Below are positions 1-9,234 of a DNA stretch of 64,000 nt, piece by piece. A model generated the notes under the pieces. It was not told the DNA's origin, searched no databases, and was given only the letters and a program-made list of their open reading frames with translations. Within the stretch, counting starts at the first letter, position 1. Every line of letters begins with the position of its first letter. The translations under genes were made by a program, and so were the position numbers. Source of the DNA: Aquimarina sp. BL5 (GTDB lineage: Bacteria; Bacteroidota; Bacteroidia; Flavobacteriales; Flavobacteriaceae); NCBI RefSeq assembly GCF_003443675.1, contig NZ_CP031963.1, positions 1,011,001 to 1,075,000 of the forward strand. Direction: 5' to 3'.

Positions 1-73
1 CATCATCAATCACTTTGATATCATTACCTTCACTGCTTCCGCAAAAGACACAAATAGAAGTCAACTTATTCAT
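1..73 (-). CDS. LOG-family (TIGR00730) Rossmann protein, N-terminal fragment
   Basis: Only the first 24 codons lie in the window; the gene runs off the left edge. Reading from ATG at 73 gives MNKLTSICVFCGSSEGND, the typical N-terminus of the LOG/TIGR00730 family (lysine decarboxylase-like fold, often cytokinin-riboside monophosphate phosphoribohydrolases), whose first strand carries CVFCGSS. It lies 15 bp downstream of prmC on the same strand, so the three minus-strand genes probably share a transcript. The substrate cannot be judged from the fragment. Confidence 0.75.
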   Translation of the reverse strand, partial: MNKLTSICVFCGSSEGNDIKVIDD

Positions 74-88
74 AAACTATGTATATTT

Positions 89-946
89 TTAAATTAAATC
101 AGCTCGTATCATACGATCATTGTTATACAAATCCTTACGTAAGGTCACAGACTGGAATCCATATTTTTTAATCATATTTTTTGTTTCGATTCCAAGATAT
201 TGATTAATTTCAAAATATAACAAACCTTCATCCGCCAGACTCTTTTCTGCCAATGCTGTAATTGTTCTGTAAAAAATTAATGGATCTTGATCTGACACAA
301 AAAGTGCTACATGAGGTTCATTTTCTAACACATTAGGTTTCATTTCTTGTTTTTCGAGCTCTCGAACATATGGTGGATTAGAAACTATAATATCAAAAAC
401 ATCATCTAACTCACCCAATCTAAGTATATCTTCTTTTAGAAAATTTATTTCAACATTATTATAAACTGCATTTGCTTTAGCAATTTTAAGCGCTTCTTCA
501 GAAACATCAATTGCATAGACATCTGCTTTAGGTAAATTTTTAGCTAACGAAATAGCAATACATCCGCTACCGGTTCCAATATCTAAAATCTTTAGCTTCT
601 TGCTTTGTTCTTTATTTTTATAATCTTTTATAATCCAATCGACTAATTCTTCGGTTTCTGGCCTTGGGATCAATACATTTTGATCAACTTTAAATAATAG
701 TCCATAAAATTCTGTGTCACCGATAATATATTGAATTGGATCCTGATTCTCTAGTCGGTTTCTCGCATTCATAAAGTCTGACAATTTATCACCACTAATC
801 ACGGTATCCAAAGCCATTGCCACATCAACACGTCTCAATCCAAGAATTTTCTCAGAAAGCATATAAAAAAAAGATAGTACTTCTTCTGGCTCATACAATT
901 CTGATAGTGCATCTATAAAATCTTTTCTAAGGTCTTTAATCTTCAA
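89..946 (-). CDS. prmC: Release factor glutamine methyltransferase PrmC (HemK)
   Basis: Methylates the glutamine of the GGQ motif of peptide-chain release factors in the cytoplasm, using S-adenosylmethionine. The 285-residue protein has the usual family length. It has a helical N-terminal domain (about 1-90), then a Rossmann methyltransferase domain with the SAM loop LDIGTGSG at 121-128 and the catalytic NPPY motif at 190-193 (SNPPYVRE), which is diagnostic for N5-glutamine methyltransferases. The upstream GNAT gene ends 3 bp before this start, so the two are probably co-transcribed. The product is clear. Confidence 0.95.
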   Translation of the reverse strand: MKIKDLRKDFIDALSELYEPEEVLSFFYMLSEKILGLRRVDVAMALDTVISGDKLSDFMNARNRLENQDPIQYIIGDTEFYGLLFKVDQNVLIPRPETEELVDWIIKDYKNKEQSKKLKILDIGTGSGCIAISLAKNLPKADVYAIDVSEEALKIAKANAVYNNVEINFLKEDILRLGELDDVFDIIVSNPPYVRELEKQEMKPNVLENEPHVALFVSDQDPLIFYRTITALAEKSLADEGLLYFEINQYLGIETKNMIKKYGFQSVTLRKDLYNNDRMIRADLI

Positions 947-949
947 AAC

Positions 950-1435
950 CTACAATTCTTTTATCATCCAAGCCTGACAGCTATAGTGTCCGGTATTACC
1001 CATAGGAGCATCAAGAGATGTAAATCCAACTTTACCGTATAATTTTCTGGCATCTTCCATATAAGGCATTGTTTCTAAATAACATTTAGTAAACCCTTGT
1101 TCTTTGGCAAATTCCAAGCACTTGTTCATCATTTGAGAACCTAACCCTTTTCCTCTTGCTTCTGGAAGAAAATACATTTTTTGTAGCTCACAGATTTCTG
1201 AACTTTCATTTTCTAATTGAGCAATCCCGGCTCCTCCAATAATCCTTCCATTATTTTCTACTACATAATATCTTTTTCTTGGAGCATCGTACGTTTCGTA
1301 CATCATATCTAGAGCTTCATCCTCATATGCGGTTCCAACTTTAGGAACCCCCATTTCTATTAAAACATCTCTAAGAACTTGAGCTAAAGCTTTATTATCT
1401 TCCGGAACAACTGAACGAATTTTTATGGCACTCAT
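950..1435 (-). CDS. GNAT family N-acetyltransferase
   Basis: A 161-residue single-domain acetyltransferase. The acetyl-CoA loop is visible as RGKGLG at 94-99 after a strand ending MYFLPEA, and the C-terminal fold is typical of GNAT enzymes. The substrate (small molecule or protein N-terminus) is unknown. It is the first gene of a minus-strand group GNAT-prmC-LOG protein with only 3 bp to prmC, and it is divergent from the lipoprotein at 1529. Confidence 0.88.
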   Translation of the reverse strand: MSAIKIRSVVPEDNKALAQVLRDVLIEMGVPKVGTAYEDEALDMMYETYDAPRKRYYVVENNGRIIGGAGIAQLENESSEICELQKMYFLPEARGKGLGSQMMNKCLEFAKEQGFTKCYLETMPYMEDARKLYGKVGFTSLDAPMGNTGHYSCQAWMIKEL

Positions 1436-1528
1436 TATAATATAAATACTACTTTTGTTAATCTAAAAACTAATGATCTTTTATCTTTTTAATCAGATGA
1501 AATATACATTAAATCTATACAGTAATCA

Positions 1529-1993
1529 ATGAAGAAGCTTTTATTATTATCAACAATATTCGCAGTGATAATAAGCTGCTCTACATCTAAAAAACCAGAG
1601 TTTAAATATATAACAAATATTGATGTTAAAAATATCAGTATACGCAATGTAACTATTAAAGCTGATGCTGTTTTTAACAACCCAAATAATCTAAAAGGAA
1701 AACTTTCTATCGACGACATCCATATTTTTGTTGATAACATAGATGTAGGCACTACATCTTCTAAAGAGTTTGATGTTCCTTCAAAAAAAGAATTTACAAT
1801 TCCATTAGAAGGTACATTTTCTTTATCCAAAATCTATGAAGAGAATAAAAATAATCTTTTGAGCAGTGTACTAAAAATGATGCAAACCGATTCACTTCTT
1901 ATTCAGTACAAAGGTAATATCAAATACCATTTTGGGAATTTTTCTTATCCATACAAAATTGATAAAGAACAAAAAGTAAGTCTAAATCAATAG
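1529..1993 (+). CDS. LEA14-like lipoprotein
   Basis: A 154-residue protein starting with a lipoprotein signal (MKKLLLLSTIFAVIISCS) with the lipobox Cys near residue 17, so it is probably anchored in the outer or inner membrane. The rest is a beta-rich domain reminiscent of LEA14/WHy lipoproteins (strands such as NISIRNVTIKADAVFNNPN), a fold of unclear role in bacteria. The stop lies one base before the ribD start, so it heads the ribD operon. The family assignment rests on pattern only. Confidence 0.7.
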   Translation: MKKLLLLSTIFAVIISCSTSKKPEFKYITNIDVKNISIRNVTIKADAVFNNPNNLKGKLSIDDIHIFVDNIDVGTTSSKEFDVPSKKEFTIPLEGTFSLSKIYEENKNNLLSSVLKMMQTDSLLIQYKGNIKYHFGNFSYPYKIDKEQKVSLNQ

Positions 1994-1994
1994 G

Positions 1995-3038
1995 ATGAGT
2001 ATACACGAAACATATATAAGGCGTTGTCTACAAATTGCTACAAATGCATTGGGTAGCGCAAGACCAAACCCAATGGTTGGTAGCGTCATAGTTCATAATC
2101 AAAGTATCATTGGTGAAGGATACACAAGTGCTTATGGCGGTCATCATGCCGAAGTAAATGCTGTAAACTCTGTAAAAGACAAGTCGATTTTAAAAGAAGC
2201 CACGATATATGTGACTCTAGAACCTTGTTCGCATTTTGGAAAAACCCCTCCTTGTAGCGACCTTATCATAAAACACAAAATACCTAATGTAGTAATTGGA
2301 ACCATCGATACTCATAGTAAAGTTGCTGGAAAAGGCATCGAAAAACTAAAAAATGCAGGATGCAATGTTATCGTTGGCGTTTTAGAAAACGAATGTCAGA
2401 AACATCATAAACGCTTCTTTACATTTCATAATAAAAAAAGACCTTATATTATCCTAAAATGGGCACAAACATCTGATAATTTTATTGCTCCAGAAAAAAC
2501 TACAGAAAGAGCACCAGTATGGATTACTAATACCTACTCCAGACAACTAGTCCATAAATGGCGAGCAGAAGAGCATGCCATTTTGGTAGGAAATAAAACC
2601 GTTATAGAAGACAATCCAAAACTTACCTTACGAGATTGGTCTGGCACAAATCCTATTAGAATTCTGATTGACTTTTCTAATAAAACCCCAGAAGATTCGG
2701 CAATTGTAGATAATAGTGTAAAAACAATTGTAATCACCTCTGACAACCATAAAAAACAGAGCAATGACAACACAATATATAAAGCTATCGCCTCAAGAGA
2801 CAATACAGTTCAAGAGATCTGCGACATTCTCTTTAAACATGAAATTCAATCCATAATTATTGAAGGTGGTAGCTATACGATTCAATCTTTTATTGACACA
2901 AACCTTTGGGATGAAGCACGAGTTTTTACTGGAAAAAACACTTTTGCAAAAGGAATAGAAGCTCCAGCAATTAAAGGGACAATAATTTCTGAAGAAAAAA
3001 TTATGGATGATACCTTAAGAATATATCAAAATGATTAA
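1995..3038 (+). CDS. ribD: Bifunctional riboflavin deaminase/reductase RibD
   Basis: Catalyses two early riboflavin steps: deamination of the diaminopyrimidine made by GTP cyclohydrolase II, then NADPH reduction of the ribosyl side chain. The N-terminal deaminase domain shows the zinc motif H51-A-E53 and PCSHFGKTPPC with Cys78 and Cys87. The reductase domain occupies about 150-347 and ends with the conserved IIIEGGS stretch. The full length of 347 residues is normal. It overlaps the next gene by 8 bp, and no other rib gene is in the window. Confidence 0.95.
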   Translation: MSIHETYIRRCLQIATNALGSARPNPMVGSVIVHNQSIIGEGYTSAYGGHHAEVNAVNSVKDKSILKEATIYVTLEPCSHFGKTPPCSDLIIKHKIPNVVIGTIDTHSKVAGKGIEKLKNAGCNVIVGVLENECQKHHKRFFTFHNKKRPYIILKWAQTSDNFIAPEKTTERAPVWITNTYSRQLVHKWRAEEHAILVGNKTVIEDNPKLTLRDWSGTNPIRILIDFSNKTPEDSAIVDNSVKTIVITSDNHKKQSNDNTIYKAIASRDNTVQEICDILFKHEIQSIIIEGGSYTIQSFIDTNLWDEARVFTGKNTFAKGIEAPAIKGTIISEEKIMDDTLRIYQND

Positions 3039-3639
3039 AACCATTATTTTTGATTTTGGGGATGTCTTTATCAATCTAGATAAAACAGCAACCAAAACAG
3101 AACTTTCCAAATTAGGTTTGTTCCCACTAACAAAAGAATTAGAATCTATTAATAATCTCTATGAAATTGGAAAAATCACTACAGTAGAATTCATCAATCA
3201 TTATCAAAAGCTATTGCCAGACGCTTTTGAAAAACAAATAATAGATGCTTGGAATGCTATTCTAAAAGATTTCCCTAAACATCGTTTAGAGTTCATTCAA
3301 AAATTAGCTACTGAAAAAGAATATAAATTAATCTTACTGAGTAATACGAATGAATTACATATTGATTGGATTAAAGAAAATATATCTTTTTATTATGATT
3401 TTAAATCTTGTTTTGACACTTTTTACTTATCACACGAAATCAACTTAAGAAAACCAAATCTGGATATTTTTCAGTTTGTTTTAGACAATCATCGGATAAA
3501 ACCTTCAGAAACTATTTTTATTGATGATACACTTGTAAATACAAACGCAGCTAAACAACTGGGGATCCACATATGGAATAACAATCCAAAAACAGATGAT
3601 ATCACAAAGCTGTTCGCTATAAAATCTGACTTATTTTGA
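3031..3639 (+). CDS. HAD-superfamily hydrolase
   Basis: A 202-residue phosphatase-like protein. HAD motif I is DFGDV at 8-12, motif II is the LLSN at 102-105, motif III uses Lys141 (RKPN) and motif IV is IDDT at 164-167. In motif I the second Asp of the usual DxD is replaced by Gly, as in many YihX-like HAD proteins. The position after ribD raises the possibility that it is the missing phosphatase of riboflavin synthesis, but this is inference from context only. It overlaps ribD by 8 bp and the transporter by 4 bp. Confidence 0.85.
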   Translation: MIKTIIFDFGDVFINLDKTATKTELSKLGLFPLTKELESINNLYEIGKITTVEFINHYQKLLPDAFEKQIIDAWNAILKDFPKHRLEFIQKLATEKEYKLILLSNTNELHIDWIKENISFYYDFKSCFDTFYLSHEINLRKPNLDIFQFVLDNHRIKPSETIFIDDTLVNTNAAKQLGIHIWNNNPKTDDITKLFAIKSDLF

Positions 3640-4505
3640 CACATCTATTATTAAGTATATTAGCTTCAAGTTGGATCTTAATTACATTCAAGTTATTCGC
3701 AAAATATAACGTAAACACCTTACAAGCCATTATTGTTAATTACATAGTCGCTTGTATTTCGGGGTTAATTGCATATACCGAACCTATAGACATCACTTCT
3801 ATAACAAACTCTAGCTGGTTTTATGGAACCATTATTTTAGGGTTCATTTTTATTTTAGTATTTAATTTTATGGCAATCACTACTCAGAAAAATGGCCTTT
3901 CTGTAGCAGCTGTAGCTAGTAAAATGAGTGTTGCGATACCCGTTATATTCGGAATTATTGTTTATAAAGAAAGTACCGGAATTCTAAAAATTATAGGAAT
4001 TATCATAGCATTGATTGCTGTCTATATGACTTCCATGAAAACAGTTGGAGGAATTTCTATAAAAAAAGAGAATCTAATTTACCCTTTACTTGTTTTCATT
4101 GGAGGTGGTATCATAGACACCAGTCTAAAATTTATGGAAACTAATTATGTGGCAAAACTGGATATCCCTATATTTTCTGCAACTATTTTTGGTTTTGCTG
4201 CTATTTTAGGAATTCCCTTATTAGCTTATAACGCCATAAAGGGAACACTAAACATAACCCCTAAAAATATCATCGCAGGAATTTGCTTAGGCATTCCTAA
4301 CTACTTTTCCATTTACTTTCTAATTCAAGCATTACGAAATGAAAATTTAGATAGCTCTACAGTATTTATTATTAATAACGTGGCTATACTACTAGTTTCT
4401 ACATTTGTTGGAATCCTTTTTTTCAAAGAAAGGTTGATTCTGAAAAACTGGATTGGAATTATACTAGCGATAATCAGTATCTTGCTGGTTACTTTTTCTA
4501 TTTAA
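3636..4505 (+). CDS. EamA/DMT-family membrane transporter
   Basis: A 289-residue very hydrophobic protein with about ten predicted membrane segments in two halves, the pattern of EamA-type drug/metabolite transporters. The start is TTG, overlapping the stop of the HAD gene (TTGA), so translation is probably coupled. The substrate is unknown. It lies in the ribD-HAD-EamA-yigZ cluster; a link to flavin transport is possible but not shown. Confidence 0.82.
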   Translation: MTHLLLSILASSWILITFKLFAKYNVNTLQAIIVNYIVACISGLIAYTEPIDITSITNSSWFYGTIILGFIFILVFNFMAITTQKNGLSVAAVASKMSVAIPVIFGIIVYKESTGILKIIGIIIALIAVYMTSMKTVGGISIKKENLIYPLLVFIGGGIIDTSLKFMETNYVAKLDIPIFSATIFGFAAILGIPLLAYNAIKGTLNITPKNIIAGICLGIPNYFSIYFLIQALRNENLDSSTVFIINNVAILLVSTFVGILFFKERLILKNWIGIILAIISILLVTFSI

Positions 4506-4516
4506 CTGTTAAACAC

Positions 4517-5131
4517 TTGAACACTACAGATACTTATAAGACTATTGATATTCCTGGAGAAGAAGTACTGTTTAAAGACAAAAACAGTAAATTCTTTGGA
4601 TATTCTTTTCCTATTACTTCAGAAGAAGAGGTGAAACCCATTATTGATTTACTAAAAAAACAACATCATGCTGCACGGCATTGGTGTTATGCGTGGCAAT
4701 TAGGAACAGAAAATATTCGATATCGCAGCAATGATGATGGAGAACCCTCTAACTCCGCAGGACAACCTATTTATGGACAAATTCAGTCTTATGAAACAAC
4801 AAACATTCTAATTATAGTAGTCCGATATTTTGGAGGTGTTAAACTTGGTGTTGGCGGACTAATCAACGCATATAGAACCGCTGCACAATTATCTTTAGAA
4901 GCTTCTAATATTCTAGAAAAAACCATTAACATTAAATTCTGCATCACTTTTGAATATAAAAATATGAATAAAGTAATGCGCATTATTAAAGAACGCCAAC
5001 TAAAAATTACTGATCAAAAATTAGAATTAGACTGTAAATTATTTATTTCCGTAAGAAAAACGATAGCAGATGAAATAAATGATCTTTTCTCTACGTTGTA
5101 CGAAATAGATATTAAACGATTAGAGCATTAA
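4517..5131 (+). CDS. YigZ/IMPACT family protein
   Basis: A 204-residue cytoplasmic protein of the YigZ/IMPACT family. The first domain carries HHAARHWCYAW and the SNDDGEPSNSAGQPI signature, followed by the VVRYFGGVKLGVGGL strand-turn, both hallmarks of UPF0029. The C-terminal about 65 residues correspond to the DUF1949 domain. The start is TTG, 11 bp after the transporter stop. The family function is unsettled (proposed nucleic-acid binding or translation link). Its end overlaps the convergent thioesterase gene by 20 bp. Confidence 0.9.
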   Translation: MNTTDTYKTIDIPGEEVLFKDKNSKFFGYSFPITSEEEVKPIIDLLKKQHHAARHWCYAWQLGTENIRYRSNDDGEPSNSAGQPIYGQIQSYETTNILIIVVRYFGGVKLGVGGLINAYRTAAQLSLEASNILEKTINIKFCITFEYKNMNKVMRIIKERQLKITDQKLELDCKLFISVRKTIADEINDLFSTLYEIDIKRLEH

Positions 5132-5534
5132 ATTCTTTTTCGATTATTTTCAATAAATAAGGGGGACATAAAATAGGCTTTCTACTTTGAGCATCAACAA
5201 AAACCAAAGTAGATGAGGCAATTGTTAATAATTCTTGATTTTGATTATAAATTTCATAGTCAAAAACTATTCGAACTGTAGGAATTTTCCTGAGGAAAGT
5301 TTTAACAGTTAATTCATCGTCAAAGAATGCAGATTTCTTAAATTTAAAATCTAAAGCAAAAACGGGGAGCATAACACCGCTTTCTTCCATAGATTTATAA
5401 GAGACACCTAATCTAGACAACCAGTCAATACGGGATAACTCCAGATATTGTGCGTAATTGCCGTGATGGACGACCCCCATTTGATCTGTTTCAGAATATC
5501 TAACTTTTAATAAAGTTTCGGAAGTGATTGACAT
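5112..5534 (-). CDS. Acyl-CoA thioesterase, YbgC/FadM-like hotdog fold
   Basis: A 140-residue hotdog-fold thioesterase. The motif YSETDQMGVVHHGNY (about 13-27) contains the catalytic Asp17 and is the classic 4-hydroxybenzoyl-CoA thioesterase signature. A longer reading frame begins at 5582, but the ATG at 5534 (MSITSETLLK) matches the family start and is preferred. It hydrolyses acyl-CoA thioesters in the cytoplasm; the exact chain preference is unknown. It converges on yigZ and is divergent from dnaA. Confidence 0.88.
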   Translation of the reverse strand: MSITSETLLKVRYSETDQMGVVHHGNYAQYLELSRIDWLSRLGVSYKSMEESGVMLPVFALDFKFKKSAFFDDELTVKTFLRKIPTVRIVFDYEIYNQNQELLTIASSTLVFVDAQSRKPILCPPYLLKIIEKEFNALIV

Positions 5535-5726
5535 GTATTTGTATAAAAAAAAGGTGAAGTGTGTAAAATTACATCTATTCAAGTATGCGAAAAAAATAAT
5601 TAAAATTCAACCCCCAAATCGTTTTTTTTTTACATTTTTTGTTCACATATTTGTCAAGCAAAAAAAGAAGGAACTTTTTCAACAATTTTCCGTTAATAAC
5701 CTAATAAAAGTAATCTAACCACTCTA

Positions 5727-7154
5727 ATGAATATAACTGCGCAATCAGTTTGGGATAATTGTCTGTCTTTCATAGAAGACAATATTACCCCTCAAGCTTT
5801 TAAAACCTGGTTTGAACCTATTAAAGCTGTAAAGCTTACGGATAGCGCTTTAAGTATTCAAGTACCTAGTAAATTTTTCTATGAGTGGCTAGAAGAGCAT
5901 TATGTGAACCTTCTTAAAGTATCTCTTACTAGAGAATTAGGAGAAACCGCTAAGTTGGTATACATCATTAAAATGGAAAACACCTACGGTAATAAAAAAC
6001 CATTTACTGAAAAAATACCAAGTTCTAACAGAACAGCTGTAAGCTCTCAGGAAGTAGATGTCCCTATTAAGAGTAAAAATCCTGAACTTAAAAATCCATT
6101 TGTAATCCCTGGAATTAGAAATGTAAAAATAGAATCTCAACTAAACCCAAGCTATAATTTTGATAACTTCTTAGAAGGAGATTCTAATAGATTAGCGCGA
6201 TCAGCAGGAATGGCTGTAGCTAATAAACCAGGAGGAACTTCCTTTAATCCTTTATTGATATTCGGAGGAGTGGGATTAGGAAAAACACATCTTGCACATG
6301 CAATTGGTGTAAACATAAAAGACAATTATCCAGAGAAAACAGTACTATATATTTCTGCTGAAAAATTCACGCAGCAATACATAGAGTCTGTAAAAAAGAA
6401 TAATAGAAATGACTTTATACATTTCTATCAGATTATCGATGTATTAATTGTTGATGATATTCAGTTGTTATCTGGAAAAGCAGGAACACAAGATGTATTC
6501 TTCCATATATTTAATCATTTACATCAAAACGGAAAACAAGTAATACTTACTAGTGACAAGGCTCCTGTAGACATGCAAGACATAGAACAGCGATTGCTTT
6601 CTCGTTTTAAATGGGGATTATCAGCAGAATTGCATCAACCAGATTTCGAAACTAGAATTTCTATTATAAAAAACAAGCTATATCGCGACGGTGTTGAAAT
6701 GCCAGAAGATATTGTAGAGTTCTTAGCAAATAACATTAAAACTAATATTCGCGAATTAGAAGGAGCTATCATTTCATTAATCGCCCATTCTTCTTTCAAT
6801 AAAAAAGATATTACTATTGATCTTGCTAAAGCGATTGTAGACAATTATGTAAAGAACACCAAAAGAGAAGTATCCATTGATTATATACAAAAAGTAGTTA
6901 GTGATTATTTCCAAATGGATGTAGAAACATTACAATCCAAAACACGTAAACGTCATATTGTACAAGCTCGTCAGCTAGCTATGTTTTTTGCTAAAAAACT
7001 AACCAAAGCTTCTTTAGCAAGTATTGGTACTCAAATTGGAAAAAGAGACCACGCAACAGTACTTCACGCTTGTAAAACTGTAGATAACCTATCCTCTACA
7101 GATAAACAATTTAGAAAATACGTGGAAGATCTTGGCAAAAAACTTACCCTTTAA
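5727..7154 (+). CDS. dnaA: Chromosomal replication initiator DnaA
   Basis: AAA+ ATPase that binds DnaA boxes and opens the origin. The 475 residues hold domain I (1-80), a short linker, the AAA+ domain with Walker A GGVGLGKT at 180-187 and Walker B with Asp243-Asp244 (LIVDDIQLL), and a C-terminal domain IV with the signature KRDHATVLHACKTV. It is complete. Its downstream partners, a phosphatase and an RsmI-like methyltransferase, form a familiar flavobacterial gene order. No cluster of DnaA boxes is evident directly beside it, so the origin need not lie here. Confidence 0.97.
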   Translation: MNITAQSVWDNCLSFIEDNITPQAFKTWFEPIKAVKLTDSALSIQVPSKFFYEWLEEHYVNLLKVSLTRELGETAKLVYIIKMENTYGNKKPFTEKIPSSNRTAVSSQEVDVPIKSKNPELKNPFVIPGIRNVKIESQLNPSYNFDNFLEGDSNRLARSAGMAVANKPGGTSFNPLLIFGGVGLGKTHLAHAIGVNIKDNYPEKTVLYISAEKFTQQYIESVKKNNRNDFIHFYQIIDVLIVDDIQLLSGKAGTQDVFFHIFNHLHQNGKQVILTSDKAPVDMQDIEQRLLSRFKWGLSAELHQPDFETRISIIKNKLYRDGVEMPEDIVEFLANNIKTNIRELEGAIISLIAHSSFNKKDITIDLAKAIVDNYVKNTKREVSIDYIQKVVSDYFQMDVETLQSKTRKRHIVQARQLAMFFAKKLTKASLASIGTQIGKRDHATVLHACKTVDNLSSTDKQFRKYVEDLGKKLTL

Positions 7155-7169
7155 TTTTTTTTGATTCAC

Positions 7170-7622
7170 ATGAAGATTAAAATTTTAATGGTGTGCCTTG
7201 GAAATATCTGTAGGTCACCATTAGCTGAAGGAATTTTAGCATCTAAACTGGATTCTGAAAAATTTCAGGTAGACTCTTGTGGTACTAGTAATTATCATAT
7301 TGGAGAGAAACCTGATAGAAGGTCTATAGAAACTGCAAGAAAACATGGAATTGACATCACCAATCAAAGAGCTGCACAGTTTAAAGTAAGTGATTTCGAT
7401 ACTTATGATTTTATTTACCCTATGGATCAATCTAATTATAATGACATTATAAAACTTGCTCGTAATAACAATGACAAAGAAAAGGTAAAACTTATTCTAA
7501 ACGAATTAACACCTAATGAAAATTTAGATGTTCCAGATCCATATTACGGAGGAGAGCAAGGTTTTGAAGATGTATATAACATGCTTAACAACGCATGCGA
7601 CAACATAATTAAAAAGCTATAA
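7170..7622 (+). CDS. Low-molecular-weight protein tyrosine phosphatase
   Basis: A 150-residue phosphatase. The P-loop CLGNICRS spans residues 9-16 with nucleophile Cys9 and Arg15, and the general acid is in DPYYGG (Asp123). A TTG codon nine bases upstream (7161) also opens the frame, but ATG at 7170 fits the family start best. It probably dephosphorylates tyrosine-phosphorylated proteins in the cytoplasm. The gap to dnaA is 15 bp, so the two are likely co-transcribed. Confidence 0.92.
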   Translation: MKIKILMVCLGNICRSPLAEGILASKLDSEKFQVDSCGTSNYHIGEKPDRRSIETARKHGIDITNQRAAQFKVSDFDTYDFIYPMDQSNYNDIIKLARNNNDKEKVKLILNELTPNENLDVPDPYYGGEQGFEDVYNMLNNACDNIIKKL

Positions 7623-7849
7623 GATAGATTAAACATAAAAAACAAAGTTTTTGTATATTTAGTAACAGTTAATCTAGCTTAAATATACTATTCATTGAAA
7701 AAGACTTTAACTTTTTATTCAAATTCGACGCATCTTAAAAACAATTATAAATCCATTTGGATTGAGCTATTTGAAATCACAGTTAGCAATATTATAATAG
7801 ACATAGAGCAAAATTCATTTAATCAAAAACTAGTCATCATATAAACACT

Positions 7850-8581
7850 ATGGAATCCAAACCCCTAGATCCAAAAGGAAAATTATATTTAATACCAACC
7901 AGATTAGGTGATGATGTCCCTCTGGAAGTATTACCTATATCGATAAAAAAAGTTTTAGAACAGGTTAATCACTACATAGTAGAAAACGAAAAACCGGCAA
8001 GAAGATTTATAAAAAAAGTTAGCCCTAGCAAATCTCAACGCTCTCTTATCATCCATTCTGTAAACAAATACACTGACGCCTCAGAAATACCTAACTATCT
8101 AGCACCCTGTCTTAATGGTGAATCAATAGGGCTTCTTTCTGATGCCGGATGTCCCGGAATTGCAGATCCTGGTGCAGAAGTAGTAAGACTAGCTCACGAG
8201 AAAGGAATTCAAGTAACTCCATTAGTAGGACCATCTTCTATATTTCTAGCAATGATGAGTAGCGGTATGAATGGTCAGAATTTTTGTTTTAACGGATACC
8301 TTCCAATTGACAAAAGCGAAAGAAAATCTACAATAAAATCTCTTGAAAAGAATTCTTTAGAAAAGAATCAAGCACAAATTTTTATTGAGACTCCATACAG
8401 AAATGACAAAATGCTCGCAGACCTTATTACTATCCTTAACCCCAATACCAGATTATGCATTGCCAGTGACATCACATTAACCACAGAATACATTGTTACT
8501 AAAACTGTTGGAGAATGGAAAAACGAAGAAATAGAGTTACATAAAAAACCTACAATCTTTATTATCCAAAGAGATCTTTAA
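7850..8581 (+). CDS. SAM-dependent methyltransferase, RsmI/tetrapyrrole-methylase fold
   Basis: A 243-residue protein of the tetrapyrrole (corrin/porphyrin) methylase superfamily closest in pattern to RsmI, the 16S rRNA C1402 2'-O-methyltransferase. Visible marks are the N-terminal GKLYLIPTRLGDD, the GLLSDAGCPGIADPGAEVVRLA stretch around residue 95 and the LVGPSSI motif. The N-terminal region departs from classical RsmI, which begins with a GT-LYVVATPIGN-like strand, so a specialised bacteroidete relative is likely. It lies 227 bp after the phosphatase, with nothing recognisable between. Confidence 0.82.
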   Translation: MESKPLDPKGKLYLIPTRLGDDVPLEVLPISIKKVLEQVNHYIVENEKPARRFIKKVSPSKSQRSLIIHSVNKYTDASEIPNYLAPCLNGESIGLLSDAGCPGIADPGAEVVRLAHEKGIQVTPLVGPSSIFLAMMSSGMNGQNFCFNGYLPIDKSERKSTIKSLEKNSLEKNQAQIFIETPYRNDKMLADLITILNPNTRLCIASDITLTTEYIVTKTVGEWKNEEIELHKKPTIFIIQRDL

Positions 8582-8595
8582 AACAATGAATAAAA

Positions 8596-9234
8596 TTAAG
8601 CTTTTGCTTTTCTATCTGGAACAACAAATGAAGTATCAAATCCAGAAAAACGCTTCATATAATAACGAATTGTAGTACCAAATGCATCTGCAAAGCCATC
8701 TACTCCTCCACTACGTAAATATTTTTTCACAGCACCGGGTCCTGCAAGATGTGCAGCGGCCAATACTCCTGACTCAGTAACCACAATACCATTCATTCGC
8801 TTACCTACAAACCATTTTAAGTCTCTGCGTAAAATCCATTTGTTTCTAGAAAGATTCGCGTAAAAAGCTCTTTCTTGAAGCTCAGGACTACTAAGAAAAG
8901 TATTTTTGTTTTTTATTCCGATCATCGCAAGGGTTCCAATACCAAATTGATATTTACCCATATATCCAAACTGATTTACAACTCCATAATCTCCACGTGA
9001 CTCTTTAAAAGCTAAAGCTTCTTTAAAACCAACATAAGATTTACCCAATTCCGGGTAAATAAAATTGTCTAACAAATCGTCTTCTATCTCGTTAAAGTTA
9101 GGAGCGATATAATAAAGATCTAAACCAGCAGTGCTGTATGCGCTTAAATCTGTGCGATTTTTTGGTGTAAAACTTACTAAAACGATTCCCCCGATTGTAA
9201 GAATTACAAAAAGTCCAATTATCCTTTTTATCAT
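8596..9234 (-). CDS. Peptidoglycan lytic transglycosylase-like protein
   Basis: A 212-residue protein with an N-terminal membrane or signal segment (MIKRIIGLFVILTIGGIVLV) and a lysozyme-like domain. The putative catalytic Glu is in FKESRGDYGVVNQFGYMGKYQFG, the usual E-S-R-G-x-Y arrangement of transglycosylases. The frame is open back to 9297, but a promoter box (TATATTTG, minus strand) at 9295-9302 lies over that longer start, so the ATG at 9234 is chosen. It would act on the cell wall from the periplasm. It is not clearly assigned to a named Mlt family. Confidence 0.75.
   Translation of the reverse strand: MIKRIIGLFVILTIGGIVLVSFTPKNRTDLSAYSTAGLDLYYIAPNFNEIEDDLLDNFIYPELGKSYVGFKEALAFKESRGDYGVVNQFGYMGKYQFGIGTLAMIGIKNKNTFLSSPELQERAFYANLSRNKWILRRDLKWFVGKRMNGIVVTESGVLAAAHLAGPGAVKKYLRSGGVDGFADAFGTTIRYYMKRFSGFDTSFVVPDRKAKA

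Noticed and set aside
1489..1830. Minus-strand frame of 113 codons under the LEA14-like lipoprotein
   Set aside because: It lies opposite a lipoprotein gene with a clean signal and shows no domain; a shadow frame.
5524..5718. 64-codon plus frame before dnaA
   Set aside because: It starts inside the thioesterase gene and is made of lysine- and phenylalanine-rich AT sequence; it is more likely the dnaA upstream region.
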